DNA from: Cryomorphaceae bacterium 1068
GTDB taxonomy: Bacteria; Bacteroidota; Bacteroidia; Flavobacteriales_D; Cryomorphaceae
DNA: 64,000 bases
Reading direction: 5' to 3'
Assembly: GCA_027214385.1 (NCBI GenBank)
Contig: JAPVXR010000011.1
Coordinates: forward strand, 81,654-145,653
The position numbers and the translations under genes were made by a program. Shown here piece by piece: positions 26,753-35,788 of the stretch (position 1 is its first letter; each line of letters begins with the position of its first letter). The notes below the pieces were generated by a model. It did not search any database. It was not told where the DNA came from and was given only the letters and a program-made list of their open reading frames with translations.

Positions 26753-27811
26753 ATGGATAGCCGAGAGTTAAATATATTGATTATTGAAGATGACCCGTTT
26801 ATCACGATGGTTTATCAAGATCATATGGAAGCTTCAAAAGCTGCTCATTTCAAGTGGGATGTATGCACTGACTTGGCATCGGGTATCTCCGCATTGGGTA
26901 GTAAGTCGTATGATGTTCTTCTGCTGGATTTAAACCTTCCCGACTCAGACCACGAAAACACCGTTTCTCGAATACCTGAAATATCAGACCATCTTCCCAT
27001 TGTGGTGATGACCAGTACCAATGACGAACTACTGGCTCTTAAAACCATGAACATGGGTGGGCAGGATTATTTGATTAAAAACAAGCTCGACCCTACGCTA
27101 TTTATACGGTCGATGCTATATGCCATTGAGCGCCACGAACTGAAACGAGAACTGAAATCAGCCAAGAAAAAAAGCGACGATTTGTTGTTGAATATTCTTC
27201 CGGCAGAAGTTGTGAAAGAAGTCAAAGTAAATGGTTTTGCTGAAGCAAAAGAATTCGATCAGGCCACTATAATATTTACTGATTTCAAGGGGTTTACAGC
27301 GATGAGTGAAAAGGTTAGTCCAAAGCAATTGGTCAAAGACCTTCACGAATGTTTCTCAGCTTTTGATAGAATTACTTCGGCGTACGGAATAGAAAAAATA
27401 AAGACGATTGGAGATGCTTACATGGCGGCTGGCGGATTGCCAACACCCAATAAAACCCATGCCACCGATATCATTAATGCCGCTTTTGAGATGAGGGATT
27501 TTGTAGCCGAAGGCAAAAGGAGAAAAATAGAAAATGGTCTTCCTTATTTTGAGATAAGAATTGGCATAAACACGGGGCCGGTAGTGGCCGGTATTGTTGG
27601 TCTAAAGAAGTTTCAGTACGACATTTGGGGAGATACCGTCAACACCGCCAGCCGCATGGAAAGTAGCGGAGAAATAGGTGAGGTGAACATTAGCCGCACA
27701 ACCTACGACTTGGTGAAAGACAATTTGAATTTCCATTTTGAGTCAAGAGGCAAGTTAGAGGTCAAGGGAAAGGGGTTGATGGAAATGTGGAGAGTCCATT
27801 CAAACAAATGA
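26753..27811 (+). CDS. Receiver domain - class III adenylate cyclase
   Basis: The 352-residue protein has an N-terminal receiver (D59 in LLLDLNLPDSD) and a class III nucleotide cyclase domain from about 170. Metal-binding Asp residues are D177 (FTDFKGF) and D221 (IGDAYMA). The purine-specifying residues are K217 (EKIKTIGD) and D290 (YDIWGDTVNTASRM); a Lys/Asp pair is the adenylate cyclase signature, against Glu/Cys in guanylate cyclases. The product should therefore be cAMP. A helical linker with the family's LLLNILP motif joins the two domains. Placed 22 bp after the stand-alone receiver, it is a likely output of the hybrid kinase. Confidence 0.9.
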   Translation: MDSRELNILIIEDDPFITMVYQDHMEASKAAHFKWDVCTDLASGISALGSKSYDVLLLDLNLPDSDHENTVSRIPEISDHLPIVVMTSTNDELLALKTMNMGGQDYLIKNKLDPTLFIRSMLYAIERHELKRELKSAKKKSDDLLLNILPAEVVKEVKVNGFAEAKEFDQATIIFTDFKGFTAMSEKVSPKQLVKDLHECFSAFDRITSAYGIEKIKTIGDAYMAAGGLPTPNKTHATDIINAAFEMRDFVAEGKRRKIENGLPYFEIRIGINTGPVVAGIVGLKKFQYDIWGDTVNTASRMESSGEIGEVNISRTTYDLVKDNLNFHFESRGKLEVKGKGLMEMWRVHSNK

Positions 27812-27812
27812 G

Positions 27813-28265
27813 TCAGCATATGCTAATCAGAGTGATTTCTTGACCTCGGAATTCCACGCTCTCATCTCTTCTTTTTCCTAACATGGCCTGACCGATTGGA
27901 GATGCAGGGGAGATGACAAAGTAGATCTTGCCATCTAATTCAACCTTGCCCATGCCCATTGCCATGAAATAAACGCCCGATGTGGTTTCTACCAAACTCC
28001 CTGTTTGGACGAATGCTGATTTTTCCGATGGCAGGTGTTTGAGGGAGTTGGCTTGTTCCTTCAATTCAATCAAGCGTTTGCTCAGATTGTCGAGTTCCGT
28101 TTGAGCCATAGCGCGGCCGACGGCGTGTTTATCGCCTGCGGTGCTCTTCGATTCTGAATTGCGTGATTCCTCCAAGCCTTCGATTTGGACTTGGAGTTCT
28201 TTGATTTTCTCGTTGGTATTTTCCAATAAAAACCGAATAAGTTCAACTTTGGGTGCAGTGGTCAT
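27813..28265 (-). CDS. GreA/GreB-family elongation factor
   Basis: The 150-residue protein has the N-terminal coiled-coil (LLENTNEKIKELQVQIEG; AMAQTELDNLSKRLIEL) and C-terminal FKBP-like domain (GKIYFVISPASPIGQAMLGKR) of Gre-type factors, which help stalled RNA polymerase or, in some paralogues, bind it without cleavage activity. The coiled-coil tip holds EESRNSESKSTAGDKHAVGR, without the clear acidic pair expected of canonical GreA, so it may be a Gre-like paralogue. It lies 21 bp downstream of the uracil-DNA glycosylase gene on the same strand and is convergent with the cyclase gene 1 bp away. Confidence 0.8.
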   Translation of the reverse strand: MTTAPKVELIRFLLENTNEKIKELQVQIEGLEESRNSESKSTAGDKHAVGRAMAQTELDNLSKRLIELKEQANSLKHLPSEKSAFVQTGSLVETTSGVYFMAMGMGKVELDGKIYFVISPASPIGQAMLGKRRDESVEFRGQEITLISIC

Positions 28266-28286
28266 AGTGTCAATTTGCAGGAATTA

Positions 28287-28859
28287 TTAGTGATTGATGA
28301 CAGCTTTTATCTTCTCTTGTAATGCGGGCACGACCTCTTTTTCAAACCAAGGATTCTTTCGCATCCATATTCCGTTGCGAGGCGACGGGTGGGGGAGTGG
28401 AAAGAATTCGGGAAGGTAGTCATTAAAGGTTCTGACCGTTTCGGTGAGGGTCGATTTTCGATTAGTGCCCAAGTAAGCTTTTTGAGAGTATTGGCCAATG
28501 AGCAGCTTCAGCTCCAAGCCATCCAGCGTATCGAATAATTGATCGTGCCAGGTCGCTGCGCATTCCGGTCGTGGAGGCAGGTCTCCGCCTTTTCCTTTTC
28601 CCGGATAGCAAAAGCCCATTGGCGCTATTGAAAATAGATCTTCGTTGTAAAAAGTAGCTTCATCAACACCTAGCCATTTCCTCAGATTTCTCCCACTAGG
28701 ATCCATAAAGGCTATACCCGCCTCATGGGCAATCCTACCCGGGGCTTGACTTACGATGGCAATCTTGCTCTTACTACTCCCGCTTAAGATGGGTTTGGGC
28801 CCGAGCGGAAGGTGCTCACAGCAGATGGTGCATTGGCGGATGTCATGAATTAGGCTCAT
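28287..28859 (-). CDS. Uracil-DNA glycosylase family protein
   Basis: The 190-residue protein matches the UDG superfamily: SQAPGRIAHEAGIAF (the GxxPG-type water-activating motif near residues 36-50), DPSGRNLRKWLG, a central LKLLIGQYSQ strand and HPSPRN near residue 156 (the minor-groove loop). It has only a CTICC pair at the N-terminus and not the full four-Cys cluster of families 4 and 5. Such proteins excise uracil or related bases, or have lost the activity. It probably forms an operon with the downstream Gre-like gene. Confidence 0.8.
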   Translation of the reverse strand: MSLIHDIRQCTICCEHLPLGPKPILSGSSKSKIAIVSQAPGRIAHEAGIAFMDPSGRNLRKWLGVDEATFYNEDLFSIAPMGFCYPGKGKGGDLPPRPECAATWHDQLFDTLDGLELKLLIGQYSQKAYLGTNRKSTLTETVRTFNDYLPEFFPLPHPSPRNGIWMRKNPWFEKEVVPALQEKIKAVINH

Positions 28860-28870
28860 TGCCGCACCAA

Positions 28871-28908
28871 GAAAAAGAAAAAAGCCCGAACTAAACGATT
28901 CGAGCTTT
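28871..28908 (-). terminator. Intrinsic terminator of the 28938-29519 lipoprotein gene
   Basis: On the minus strand AAAGCTCGAA (28899-28908) pairs with TTCGGGCTTT (28881-28890) around an 8-nt loop, all pairs but one being Watson-Crick, followed by TTTTTTCTTTTTC. It lies about 30 bp after the lipoprotein stop. Confidence 0.8.
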
Positions 28909-28937
28909 GGTCATTTAATGGTTGTTATAAATGATGC

Positions 28938-29519
28938 CTACCAAGGGAATTCTTCTGCCCAGAAAAATCCCACAACATTGGTTTCTTGACTGGTAAATGC
29001 ATTGAAAGTGGCGTCAACTTCTCCAATTACAGAATAAACTCCTGCAGCTGTTGACACGTCTCTTGAAATCTTGATGGTACCCTCTGCGTTTCCGGTGAAA
29101 GGTGACCCACTGATTGAGTAGAACTCTGAGAATACTTCGGTCATGCCTCCGGTATCTTGTAAGTCCAAGCGGAACGGGAACAACGTGTGATCCTTATTAA
29201 CCGCATCACTGGAAGCAGTATCTTGAGGGATACTGATTCGAAAGAAAAAAGTAGCCGTATCTGTACTGATCAGAAACTGTCTGTAATAATCCAGATCCAA
29301 AAGTTGTCCATCTGCGTCATTTACACTTGTGCCACCTGTACTCACTGTTGTGCCATCGGGATAAGTAATGTCAAATGTGGAACCTTCAGTCCCACTTACG
29401 AAGCTAAAGCCGGTATTTGTGGGTGGGTTAGAAGGCCCGTTGTCATCATCGTCGTCATTGCAGCTCACCAATCCAACACACAAAAGCATCATCACAGCCC
29501 AAATGAAATTGTTCTTCAT
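28938..29519 (-). CDS. Hypothetical lipoprotein with acidic spacer
   Basis: The 193-residue product has a lipoprotein signal (VMMLLCVGLVSC, Cys near residue 20) followed at once by an Asp run (NDDDDDNG), a feature linked to surface export of lipoproteins in Bacteroidota. The rest is beta-rich (FDITYPDGTTVSTGG; GTIKISRDVSTAAGVYSVIGEVDATF) with no recognised domain. A strong promoter lies upstream (29543-29573) and a terminator downstream (28871-28908), so it is a single-gene unit. Function unknown. Confidence 0.7.
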   Translation of the reverse strand: MKNNFIWAVMMLLCVGLVSCNDDDDDNGPSNPPTNTGFSFVSGTEGSTFDITYPDGTTVSTGGTSVNDADGQLLDLDYYRQFLISTDTATFFFRISIPQDTASSDAVNKDHTLFPFRLDLQDTGGMTEVFSEFYSISGSPFTGNAEGTIKISRDVSTAAGVYSVIGEVDATFNAFTSQETNVVGFFWAEEFPW

Positions 29520-29542
29520 GTTTTATTTTTTTGAATTTTGGA

Positions 29543-29573
29543 CAAAACTAAACGCATAGACTCCATTTGCAAA
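29543..29573 (-). promoter_or_regulatory. Bacteroidota-type promoter for the lipoprotein gene
   Basis: On the minus strand: TTTG (29570-29573), 19 bp, TAGTTTTG (29543-29550), a full match to the Bacteroidota consensus. The ATG follows 23 bp downstream of the -7 element. Confidence 0.7.
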
Positions 29574-29887
29574 TGGACTAGGTTTAGAGCATGTGCATTA
29601 CTTTGGTGTATATTTAGTTGTAGAATAATGTTTTAGAGTGATCATGAGTCAGGTTTAGTGAGGTGGAAATCATGAGAATTAGTGAGGAGCCTTCACCTTT
29701 CTCAAAGTGAAGAGTGACTCAGTACAACCAACGTTTATCATTTTTTAACCCGAGCCAAATCAATTTATTGTCATGTTTGTTGACTTCTCAACATTGGTGA
29801 AAATGCCGGAAAGATAATGGCGGTATTCATCTCAAATGCATTCAAAGATGGCGGAGTATCCTCCGTTCAAAAAATAGATACCAAGAA
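29574..29887. other. Gene-free region upstream of the S9 peptidase
   Basis: About 310 bp between divergent genes. I see no protein-like open frame, RNA gene or strong hairpin. It probably holds the S9 peptidase promoter, which I cannot place. Confidence 0.4.
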
Positions 29888-31732
29888 ATGACAAACTCAG
29901 CTCTCTCGGTAATTCCCGAGATTCCGGTAGAAGACTTTTTTAAAAACCCCGAGATTTCCGCCTTTCGGATTTCGCCCGATGGGAAATACTACTCGTATTT
30001 AGCGCCGTGGAAGAGCAGGATGAACATCTTCGTGAAAGAAGTGGGCAGCGATGAGGCGAAACGAATTACCGGCCAAACGGATCGCGATATCCAAGATTGT
30101 TTTTGGGCCAGTGCAGAACGAATCGTTTACCTTAAAGATGACAACGGGGATGAGAATTTCTACCTCGTAGCTTTAGATCCCGATGGAAGTGATCTAAAGC
30201 CCCTCACGAGAATAGAAGGAGTGCGAACCCAAATCATCGACGATTTGGAAGAAGACAAGGAACACATGATCGTGGGGCTGAATAAGCGCAACCCGCAGCT
30301 TTTTGATCCTTACCGCCTCAATGTGAAAACGGGCAATCTGGAATTGATCATGGAGAATCCTGGTAACATTACGGGCTGGATGACCGATCACGACGGCAAG
30401 CTCCGCGTGGCCATGACCAGTGATGGGGTGAATACTTCCTTGCTCTACCGCGATTCAGAAGATCAGTCTTTCGAAACCATTCTCACCACCAGCTTTAAGG
30501 AGACACTCAGCCCTGAGTTTTTCACTTTTGACAACAAGAAACTTTACGCAAGTAGTAATTTGGGCCGAGATAAATCGGCCATCGTCGTATTCGATCCCAA
30601 AACGGGAAAAGAGGAAAACGTGCTCTACGAAGATCCTGACTTCGATGTGAGCGGATTGGGCTTTAGCCAAAAAGAGAAAAAGCTCACCGCCGTTTCGTAC
30701 ACGGGCATCAAGCACAAATACCATTTCTTTGACGAGGAGAGGAAAGCCATGCACGAGAAGTTGCAAAAGGAGTTCCCCGAGATGGAAATTTACTTTGTCT
30801 CGAGAAATGATGAAGAGGATAAATTTATCATCAGAACACATAGCGACAAGTCACTCGGTGCTTACAGTTTATATGATAAGGCGAATGGTGAACTGACTTT
30901 TATTGGCAATACGGCACCCTGGCTTGACGAAAAACATATGGCTTCGGCGACGCCAATCAAATACCAAAGCCGCGATGGATTGACCATTCACGGTTACCTT
31001 ACTTTGCCGGCAGGCTACGATATGGATTCGGCTAAAGGCCTGCCCGTAGTGGTCAATCCACACGGAGGACCATGGGCCAGAGACACATGGGGCTTCAATC
31101 CCGAAATTCAGTTGATGGCCAATCGAGGTTTCGCTGTATTGCAAATGAACTTCCGTGGATCAACGGGATTTGGTCGCAAGTTCTGGGAAGCCTCCTTCCG
31201 CGAATGGGGAAAGAAGATGCAAGACGACATCACCGACGGTGTGAACTGGTTGATAGAAAAAGGTATCGCTGACAAAGACCGCGTGGCTATCTATGGCGCC
31301 AGCTATGGCGGGTATGCTACCCTTGCAGGAATGGCCTTTACACCCAGCATGTACGCTTGTGGAATTGACTACGTAGGCGTGTCGAATCTTTTCACTTTTA
31401 TGGGAACTATCCCTCCGTATTGGGAGCCGTTTAAAAAGATGATGTACGAAATGGTGGGCGATCCTGAAGACGAAAAGGACGCAGAGATGCTCCGCGCAGC
31501 TTCCCCTGTTTTTCATGCTGATAAAATCACAGCACCTCTTTTCGTAGCTCAAGGAGCAAAAGATCCACGCGTAAATGTGGATGAAAGCGATCAGATGGTG
31601 GCAGCAATGAAAAAGCGAGGAGTTGAGGTGGAGTATATGGTGAAGGAGAACGAAGGACACGGCTTCAGAAATGAAGAGAACCGCTTTGAATTTTACAGGG
31701 CGATGGAGCACTTTCTCGCGGGGCATTTATAA
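29888..31732 (+). CDS. S9 family peptidase (acylaminoacyl-peptidase/prolyl oligopeptidase type)
   Basis: The 614-residue protein has an N-terminal beta-propeller (about 10-350: FRISPDGKYYSYLAPW, WASAERIVYLKDDNGDENFYL) and a C-terminal alpha/beta-hydrolase domain. The catalytic triad is readable: S472 in GASYGGYA, D559 in GAKDPRVN and H591 in EGHGF. HGGPWARD supplies the oxyanion region. The family cleaves short peptides or removes acylated N-terminal residues. No signal peptide is seen, so it is probably cytoplasmic. It stands alone, followed after 126 bp by the SQR gene. Confidence 0.9.
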   Translation: MTNSALSVIPEIPVEDFFKNPEISAFRISPDGKYYSYLAPWKSRMNIFVKEVGSDEAKRITGQTDRDIQDCFWASAERIVYLKDDNGDENFYLVALDPDGSDLKPLTRIEGVRTQIIDDLEEDKEHMIVGLNKRNPQLFDPYRLNVKTGNLELIMENPGNITGWMTDHDGKLRVAMTSDGVNTSLLYRDSEDQSFETILTTSFKETLSPEFFTFDNKKLYASSNLGRDKSAIVVFDPKTGKEENVLYEDPDFDVSGLGFSQKEKKLTAVSYTGIKHKYHFFDEERKAMHEKLQKEFPEMEIYFVSRNDEEDKFIIRTHSDKSLGAYSLYDKANGELTFIGNTAPWLDEKHMASATPIKYQSRDGLTIHGYLTLPAGYDMDSAKGLPVVVNPHGGPWARDTWGFNPEIQLMANRGFAVLQMNFRGSTGFGRKFWEASFREWGKKMQDDITDGVNWLIEKGIADKDRVAIYGASYGGYATLAGMAFTPSMYACGIDYVGVSNLFTFMGTIPPYWEPFKKMMYEMVGDPEDEKDAEMLRAASPVFHADKITAPLFVAQGAKDPRVNVDESDQMVAAMKKRGVEVEYMVKENEGHGFRNEENRFEFYRAMEHFLAGHL

Positions 31733-31858
31733 AACGTGACGGAGAAAGATATCTCTTAATTAGACCTTTTCTAACTCCTTTATTTGCCTCAAGTAACTCA
31801 GGTCACATTTTCCTGAATTCTACTCCTTATCTTTAGCTGTTGAATAAAACCTATCGAG

Positions 31859-33124
31859 ATGAAATCACATTATGAAGTAATTATAGTAGGCGGTGGAACG
31901 GGAGGAATAATGACTGCTGCTCAGTTAAAAAGAAAGAGACCCAACACTGAGGTAGCTATTATCGAACCGGCAAAAGATCACGTCTATCAGCCGGCGTGGA
32001 CGCTAGTAGGAGCGGGAACTTTCGATTACGATGCGACAATAAGACCCGAGAAAGATCAAATTCCGAAGGGGGTAGAGTGGATAAAAGACTTCGCAACGAC
32101 TTTTGATCCTGAAAACAATAAAGTAAGCACCAAGTCATCCGGAGATTTCACCTATGATTATTTAGTTCTGACCCCGGGAATTCAAATGGACTTGGACGCC
32201 CTTCCAGGTCTGAAAGAAGCACTGGGAAAAGATGGGGTTTGCAGTAATTACACAGATCCAAATTATACTTGGGAAGTACTCAAGAAATTTGCTGGAGGAA
32301 ATGCCGTATTCACGCAACCTGCTACTCCAATAAAGTGCGGTGGTGCACCTCAAAAAATCATGTATTTGGCGGAGCACTATTTGCGTAAGAATGGCCTCCG
32401 AGATATGTCCAACGTTATATTTGCTACGCCGGGCTCTGTGATTTTCGGAGTGAAAGAATTTGCGAAAACATTGAATAAGATCATTCTGGAAAGGGATATC
32501 ATATTCAAGCCTTACTATGCGCCATCGAGGATAGATGGACCGAATAAGACCATCTACTTTCATTACTCAGAGCCAGGAGAGAATGGCTGTGTGATAAACG
32601 AAGGAAATTTGATTAATGAGCGACTCGAAGGTGAAACCGTGATTGCGATGCCTTACGATATGCTCCATTTGGCTCCGCCTCAGTCAGCCCCCGATTTCAT
32701 TAAGGACTCTCCTTTTTCATTTAAAGAAGGTGCGAATAAAGGCTGGATGAATGTAGATATAAACACCTTGCAGAACCCTGATTATCCCAATGTATTTGGT
32801 TTGGGCGATTCGGCGGCATTGCCCACAGCAAAAACAGGAGCAGCTATTCGAAAGCAAGCACCTGTTGTAGTAGGTAATATCATCCATATCATGAACCACG
32901 ACAGCAAGCCGCAGGAGAAATACGAAGGATATAGTTCCTGTCCATTGGTAACGGGTTATGGAAAAATGGTATTGGCCGAATTCAAGTATGGAAACGTGCG
33001 CGATAGCGATCCATTCCTCAGCAAGTTTGTGGATACTACCAAAGAGCAATACAGTATGTGGATCCTCAAAAAATACGGACTTCCTTATCTCTATTGGAAT
33101 CAGATGATGAAGGGGAAAATGTAA
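31859..33124 (+). CDS. sqr: Sulfide:quinone oxidoreductase
   Basis: The 421-residue flavoprotein has the FAD-binding VGGGTGGIMTA motif at its N-terminus and a second dinucleotide-type segment. C160 (TPIKCGGAPQK) and C361 (YSSCPLVTGYGK) match the two redox Cys of SQR enzymes, and the closest recognisable type is the one that includes mitochondrial SQOR. It would oxidise sulfide at the membrane surface and pass electrons to quinone. C-terminal hydrophobic helices fit membrane attachment. A near -7 element (TATCTTTA, one mismatch) lies at 31829-31836. The next genes are cydAB, which would oxidise the quinol. Confidence 0.85.
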   Translation: MKSHYEVIIVGGGTGGIMTAAQLKRKRPNTEVAIIEPAKDHVYQPAWTLVGAGTFDYDATIRPEKDQIPKGVEWIKDFATTFDPENNKVSTKSSGDFTYDYLVLTPGIQMDLDALPGLKEALGKDGVCSNYTDPNYTWEVLKKFAGGNAVFTQPATPIKCGGAPQKIMYLAEHYLRKNGLRDMSNVIFATPGSVIFGVKEFAKTLNKIILERDIIFKPYYAPSRIDGPNKTIYFHYSEPGENGCVINEGNLINERLEGETVIAMPYDMLHLAPPQSAPDFIKDSPFSFKEGANKGWMNVDINTLQNPDYPNVFGLGDSAALPTAKTGAAIRKQAPVVVGNIIHIMNHDSKPQEKYEGYSSCPLVTGYGKMVLAEFKYGNVRDSDPFLSKFVDTTKEQYSMWILKKYGLPYLYWNQMMKGKM

Positions 33125-33192
33125 TATTCTTTTAAGTTTTTTCTTTCCCAAAAAACAGTGATTGAAATCACAATTGAGAAAGAGATGTCTTG

Positions 33193-33200
33193 TACCTTTG
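33193..33200 (+). promoter_or_regulatory. -7 element upstream of the cydA leader
   Basis: TACCTTTG matches TAnnTTTG perfectly; an ATTG lies 16 bp upstream (33173-33176). The expected transcript would start near 33206, about 145 nt before cydA and include the terminator at 33313-33339. Confidence 0.5.
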
Positions 33201-33252
33201 AAGCCGTGAATCATATGTGTTGAGAGAAACAAAACAGAGATCGACAGAGGAC

Positions 33253-33274
33253 GTTTATCGCTTGGTAGCGAAAC
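33253..33274 (+). other. Hairpin in the cydA leader
   Basis: GTTT and AAAC plus CGCT and AGCG pair around a TGGT loop, with a 2-nt bulge on the 5' side. A T-rich run follows 10 nt later. It could be part of a leader-RNA structure together with the terminator downstream. Confidence 0.4.
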
Positions 33275-33312
33275 CAACTTCCTTTTTTCAAATAATTCTG
33301 AAATCATTTAAA

Positions 33313-33339
33313 CGCCCGATCATTCGGGCGTTTTTTTTT
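33313..33339 (+). terminator. Strong intrinsic terminator 10 bp before the cydA start codon
   Basis: CGCCCGA (33313-33319) and TCGGGCG (33324-33330) form a perfect 7-bp GC-rich stem with a TCAT loop, followed by nine T. It ends 10 bp before the cydA ATG. It may terminate sqr transcription, a leader RNA, or both; its position so close to the start codon is unusual. Confidence 0.85.
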
Positions 33340-33349
33340 AGCAAAATCT

Positions 33350-34726
33350 ATGGATGTTGAAATATTAGCTCGAATTCAGTTTGCCTTTACGGTAGCGTTC
33401 CATTACATCTACCCTCCATTGAGTATTGGTATTGCATTGGTTATGGTGTTTATGGAGGGTATGTACCTGCGTACGGGTAAGAAGGTGTATGAGAATATGA
33501 CCCGTTTTTGGGTAAAGATATTTGCCTTGACTTTCGGTATTGGCGTCGCTACGGGAATTGTGATGGAGTTTGAATTCGGAACAAATTGGGCCGTCTACTC
33601 CAGGTATGTTGGTGATGTATTCGGCTCGGCTCTGGCTGCCGAAGGGATTTTTGCATTTGCATTGGAGTCGGGATTTTTGGGCATTCTTCTTTTTGGTTGG
33701 AATCGAGTGAGCAAGAGGGTTCACTTTTTTTCTACTATAATGGTCACTTTGGGGGCGATGTTTTCTGCCATTTGGATTGTTGTGGCCAACTCTTGGCAAC
33801 AGACTCCCACAGGATTTCACATTGTAGGAGAAGGTATGCAGGCACGAGCTGAGATTACAGATTTTTGGGCCATGGTATTCAATCCTTCTTCCATTGAGCG
33901 AATAAGTCATGTTTGGATCGGAGCTTTCTTGGCGGGAGCATTCTTGGTAATGAGTGTTCACGCCTATTACATCCTGAAGGGGCGCAATATCGATCTTTCG
34001 AAAAAGGCATTTGGAATAGCGCTGAAAGTGGCAGTTGTTTCTTCCTTGATGCAACTTTTTACGGGGCACCAAAGTGCGGAAGTTGTAGCCGAATATCAAC
34101 CCATAAAATTGGCTGCTATGGAGGGGCATTATGATAGTCTTTCAGTAGCTGACCTCTATATTCTGGGTTGGGTCAATGCCGAGAAGAAAAAGACCACGGG
34201 ACTGAAGGTGCCGGGTGGTTTGACCTTTATGCTTCATCAGGATGTTGAAACGCCTGTCAAGGGCTTGGATGCCTTTCCCGAAGAAGATCATCCCGATATG
34301 ATTAATGCCGTATTTCAGACCTATCACATTATGGTAGCCATCGGGATGGTTCTCATTGGCTTGAGCCTCTTCGCCGCATTTCATCTTTATCGAGGTACCC
34401 TTTTTGAGAAGCGATGGCTCATGTGGGTTTTTGTACCGGGAGTCTTGCTTCCACAAATAGCCAATCAGTTTGGCTGGTATACTGCCGAAATGGGCCGTCA
34501 GCCTTGGGTGGTGTATGGGCACTTGAGAACAAGCAATGCTCTAAGCGAAACCGTAACGGCAAACCATGTGGCATTTTCACTCGTCCTGTTCACTCTCGTC
34601 TACATGCTCCTGTTCGGACTCTTCATATACCTTTTGAGTCGTAAGATTAAGCATGGCCCTGATGATCCCGAATTGCACCAACACAGTCCGCGTCATAGTC
34701 AAATGGCATCATCCGTAAATCAGTAG
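33350..34726 (+). CDS. cydA: Cytochrome bd ubiquinol oxidase subunit I
   Basis: The 458-residue, multi-helix membrane protein carries the haem ligands and signature segments of CydA: H18 ([11 protein letters not shown]), the Glu pair in [16 protein letters not shown], a second His in [10 protein letters not shown], and EMGRQPW with the haem b558 Met just before it. Between the two halves lies a short Q-loop ([10 protein letters not shown]...VPGG), as in the short-Q-loop class. With CydB it reduces oxygen to water using quinol, without pumping protons. CydB follows 5 bp later. Function in low oxygen or sulfide is discussed as inference only. Confidence 0.95.
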   Translation: MDVEILARIQFAFTVAFHYIYPPLSIGIALVMVFMEGMYLRTGKKVYENMTRFWVKIFALTFGIGVATGIVMEFEFGTNWAVYSRYVGDVFGSALAAEGIFAFALESGFLGILLFGWNRVSKRVHFFSTIMVTLGAMFSAIWIVVANSWQQTPTGFHIVGEGMQARAEITDFWAMVFNPSSIERISHVWIGAFLAGAFLVMSVHAYYILKGRNIDLSKKAFGIALKVAVVSSLMQLFTGHQSAEVVAEYQPIKLAAMEGHYDSLSVADLYILGWVNAEKKKTTGLKVPGGLTFMLHQDVETPVKGLDAFPEEDHPDMINAVFQTYHIMVAIGMVLIGLSLFAAFHLYRGTLFEKRWLMWVFVPGVLLPQIANQFGWYTAEMGRQPWVVYGHLRTSNALSETVTANHVAFSLVLFTLVYMLLFGLFIYLLSRKIKHGPDDPELHQHSPRHSQMASSVNQ

Positions 34727-34731
34727 AAATA

Positions 34732-35766
34732 ATGGAAACGTTTTTAGGATTCGACTACCCCACCTTATGGTTTTTTGTAGTGGGAGGTGTATTTACCGGA
34801 TACGCCATATTGGATGGCTTTGATTTGGGAGCAGGAGCTGTGCACCTCTTTTTCAGGAAAGAAAAGAGCCGCCGTATTGCACTGAATGCCATTGGCCCTG
34901 TTTGGGACGGAAATGAAGTTTGGTTGGTTATTGGAGGTGGAGCCTTGTTTGCCGGTTTTCCCATTATCTATGCCAATATGTTCTCGGCTTTTTACATTCC
35001 GTTTATGCTCTTTTTGGTTGTGCTTATTTTTCGAGCCATCGGGATTGAGGTGCGCTCAAAAGAGGAGAATAAAACATGGAGAAAATTTTGGGATGTAGCC
35101 TACAGTTTATCTTCTATTTTGATAGCCTTTCTTCTGGGAGTAGTAGTAGGTAATATCATTCTTGGGATTCCCTTGGATGAAGATCACCTCTTTCGTGGTA
35201 GCTGGTTGGATTTTCTGAATCCTTATTCCATCTTGGTCGCTATTACGACGGTAGCACTATTCATGATGCATGGCTCTATATACCTCACCATGAAAACGGA
35301 GGACCGACTATACGACAGGCTAACCGTTCTCGTGAAGAATTCCACGATATTTTTTGTCATGAGCCTGATTGTCGTAACCATTTATACGCTACTCTATCTC
35401 CCGCATATGGTCGATCAACTCAGCGCGCATCCCGTGATGTTTATCATTCCTTTGATTATGATGCTGGCTGTTGCCAATATCACTCGCCAAATATCTAAGC
35501 GAAAGTACCTCTACGCATTTCTCTCTTCGGCTTTAGTAATGGCTATGCTGCTTATTATCGTGGCTCTAGAGCTTTATCCGACGGTGATTTTTGCTCCGAA
35601 TAGTCCTGAAAATAGTCTGACCGTGTACAATGCAGCTTCTTCCGAGAAGTCATTGGGTATTATGCTCACTTTCGCTGCTATCGGAGTACCATTGGTCGCC
35701 TCGTATACTGCCTTCGTATTTTACACTTTCAGGGGAAAAGTGAAATTGGATGAAACGAGTTACTAA
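34732..35766 (+). CDS. cydB: Cytochrome bd ubiquinol oxidase subunit II
   Basis: The 344-residue protein has about eight membrane segments and CydB hallmarks (YAILDGFDLGAGAVHLF, PVWDGNEVWLV, AFYIPFMLFL). It forms the second half of the bd oxidase heterodimer; it has no ligand to the active haems. It lies 5 bp after cydA and is convergent with hutU 22 bp downstream. No cydX or CydDC maturation gene is in the window. Confidence 0.95.
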   Translation: METFLGFDYPTLWFFVVGGVFTGYAILDGFDLGAGAVHLFFRKEKSRRIALNAIGPVWDGNEVWLVIGGGALFAGFPIIYANMFSAFYIPFMLFLVVLIFRAIGIEVRSKEENKTWRKFWDVAYSLSSILIAFLLGVVVGNIILGIPLDEDHLFRGSWLDFLNPYSILVAITTVALFMMHGSIYLTMKTEDRLYDRLTVLVKNSTIFFVMSLIVVTIYTLLYLPHMVDQLSAHPVMFIIPLIMMLAVANITRQISKRKYLYAFLSSALVMAMLLIIVALELYPTVIFAPNSPENSLTVYNAASSEKSLGIMLTFAAIGVPLVASYTAFVFYTFRGKVKLDETSY

Positions 35767-35788
35767 GCTACCTCAGGCGGGCAAAAAG

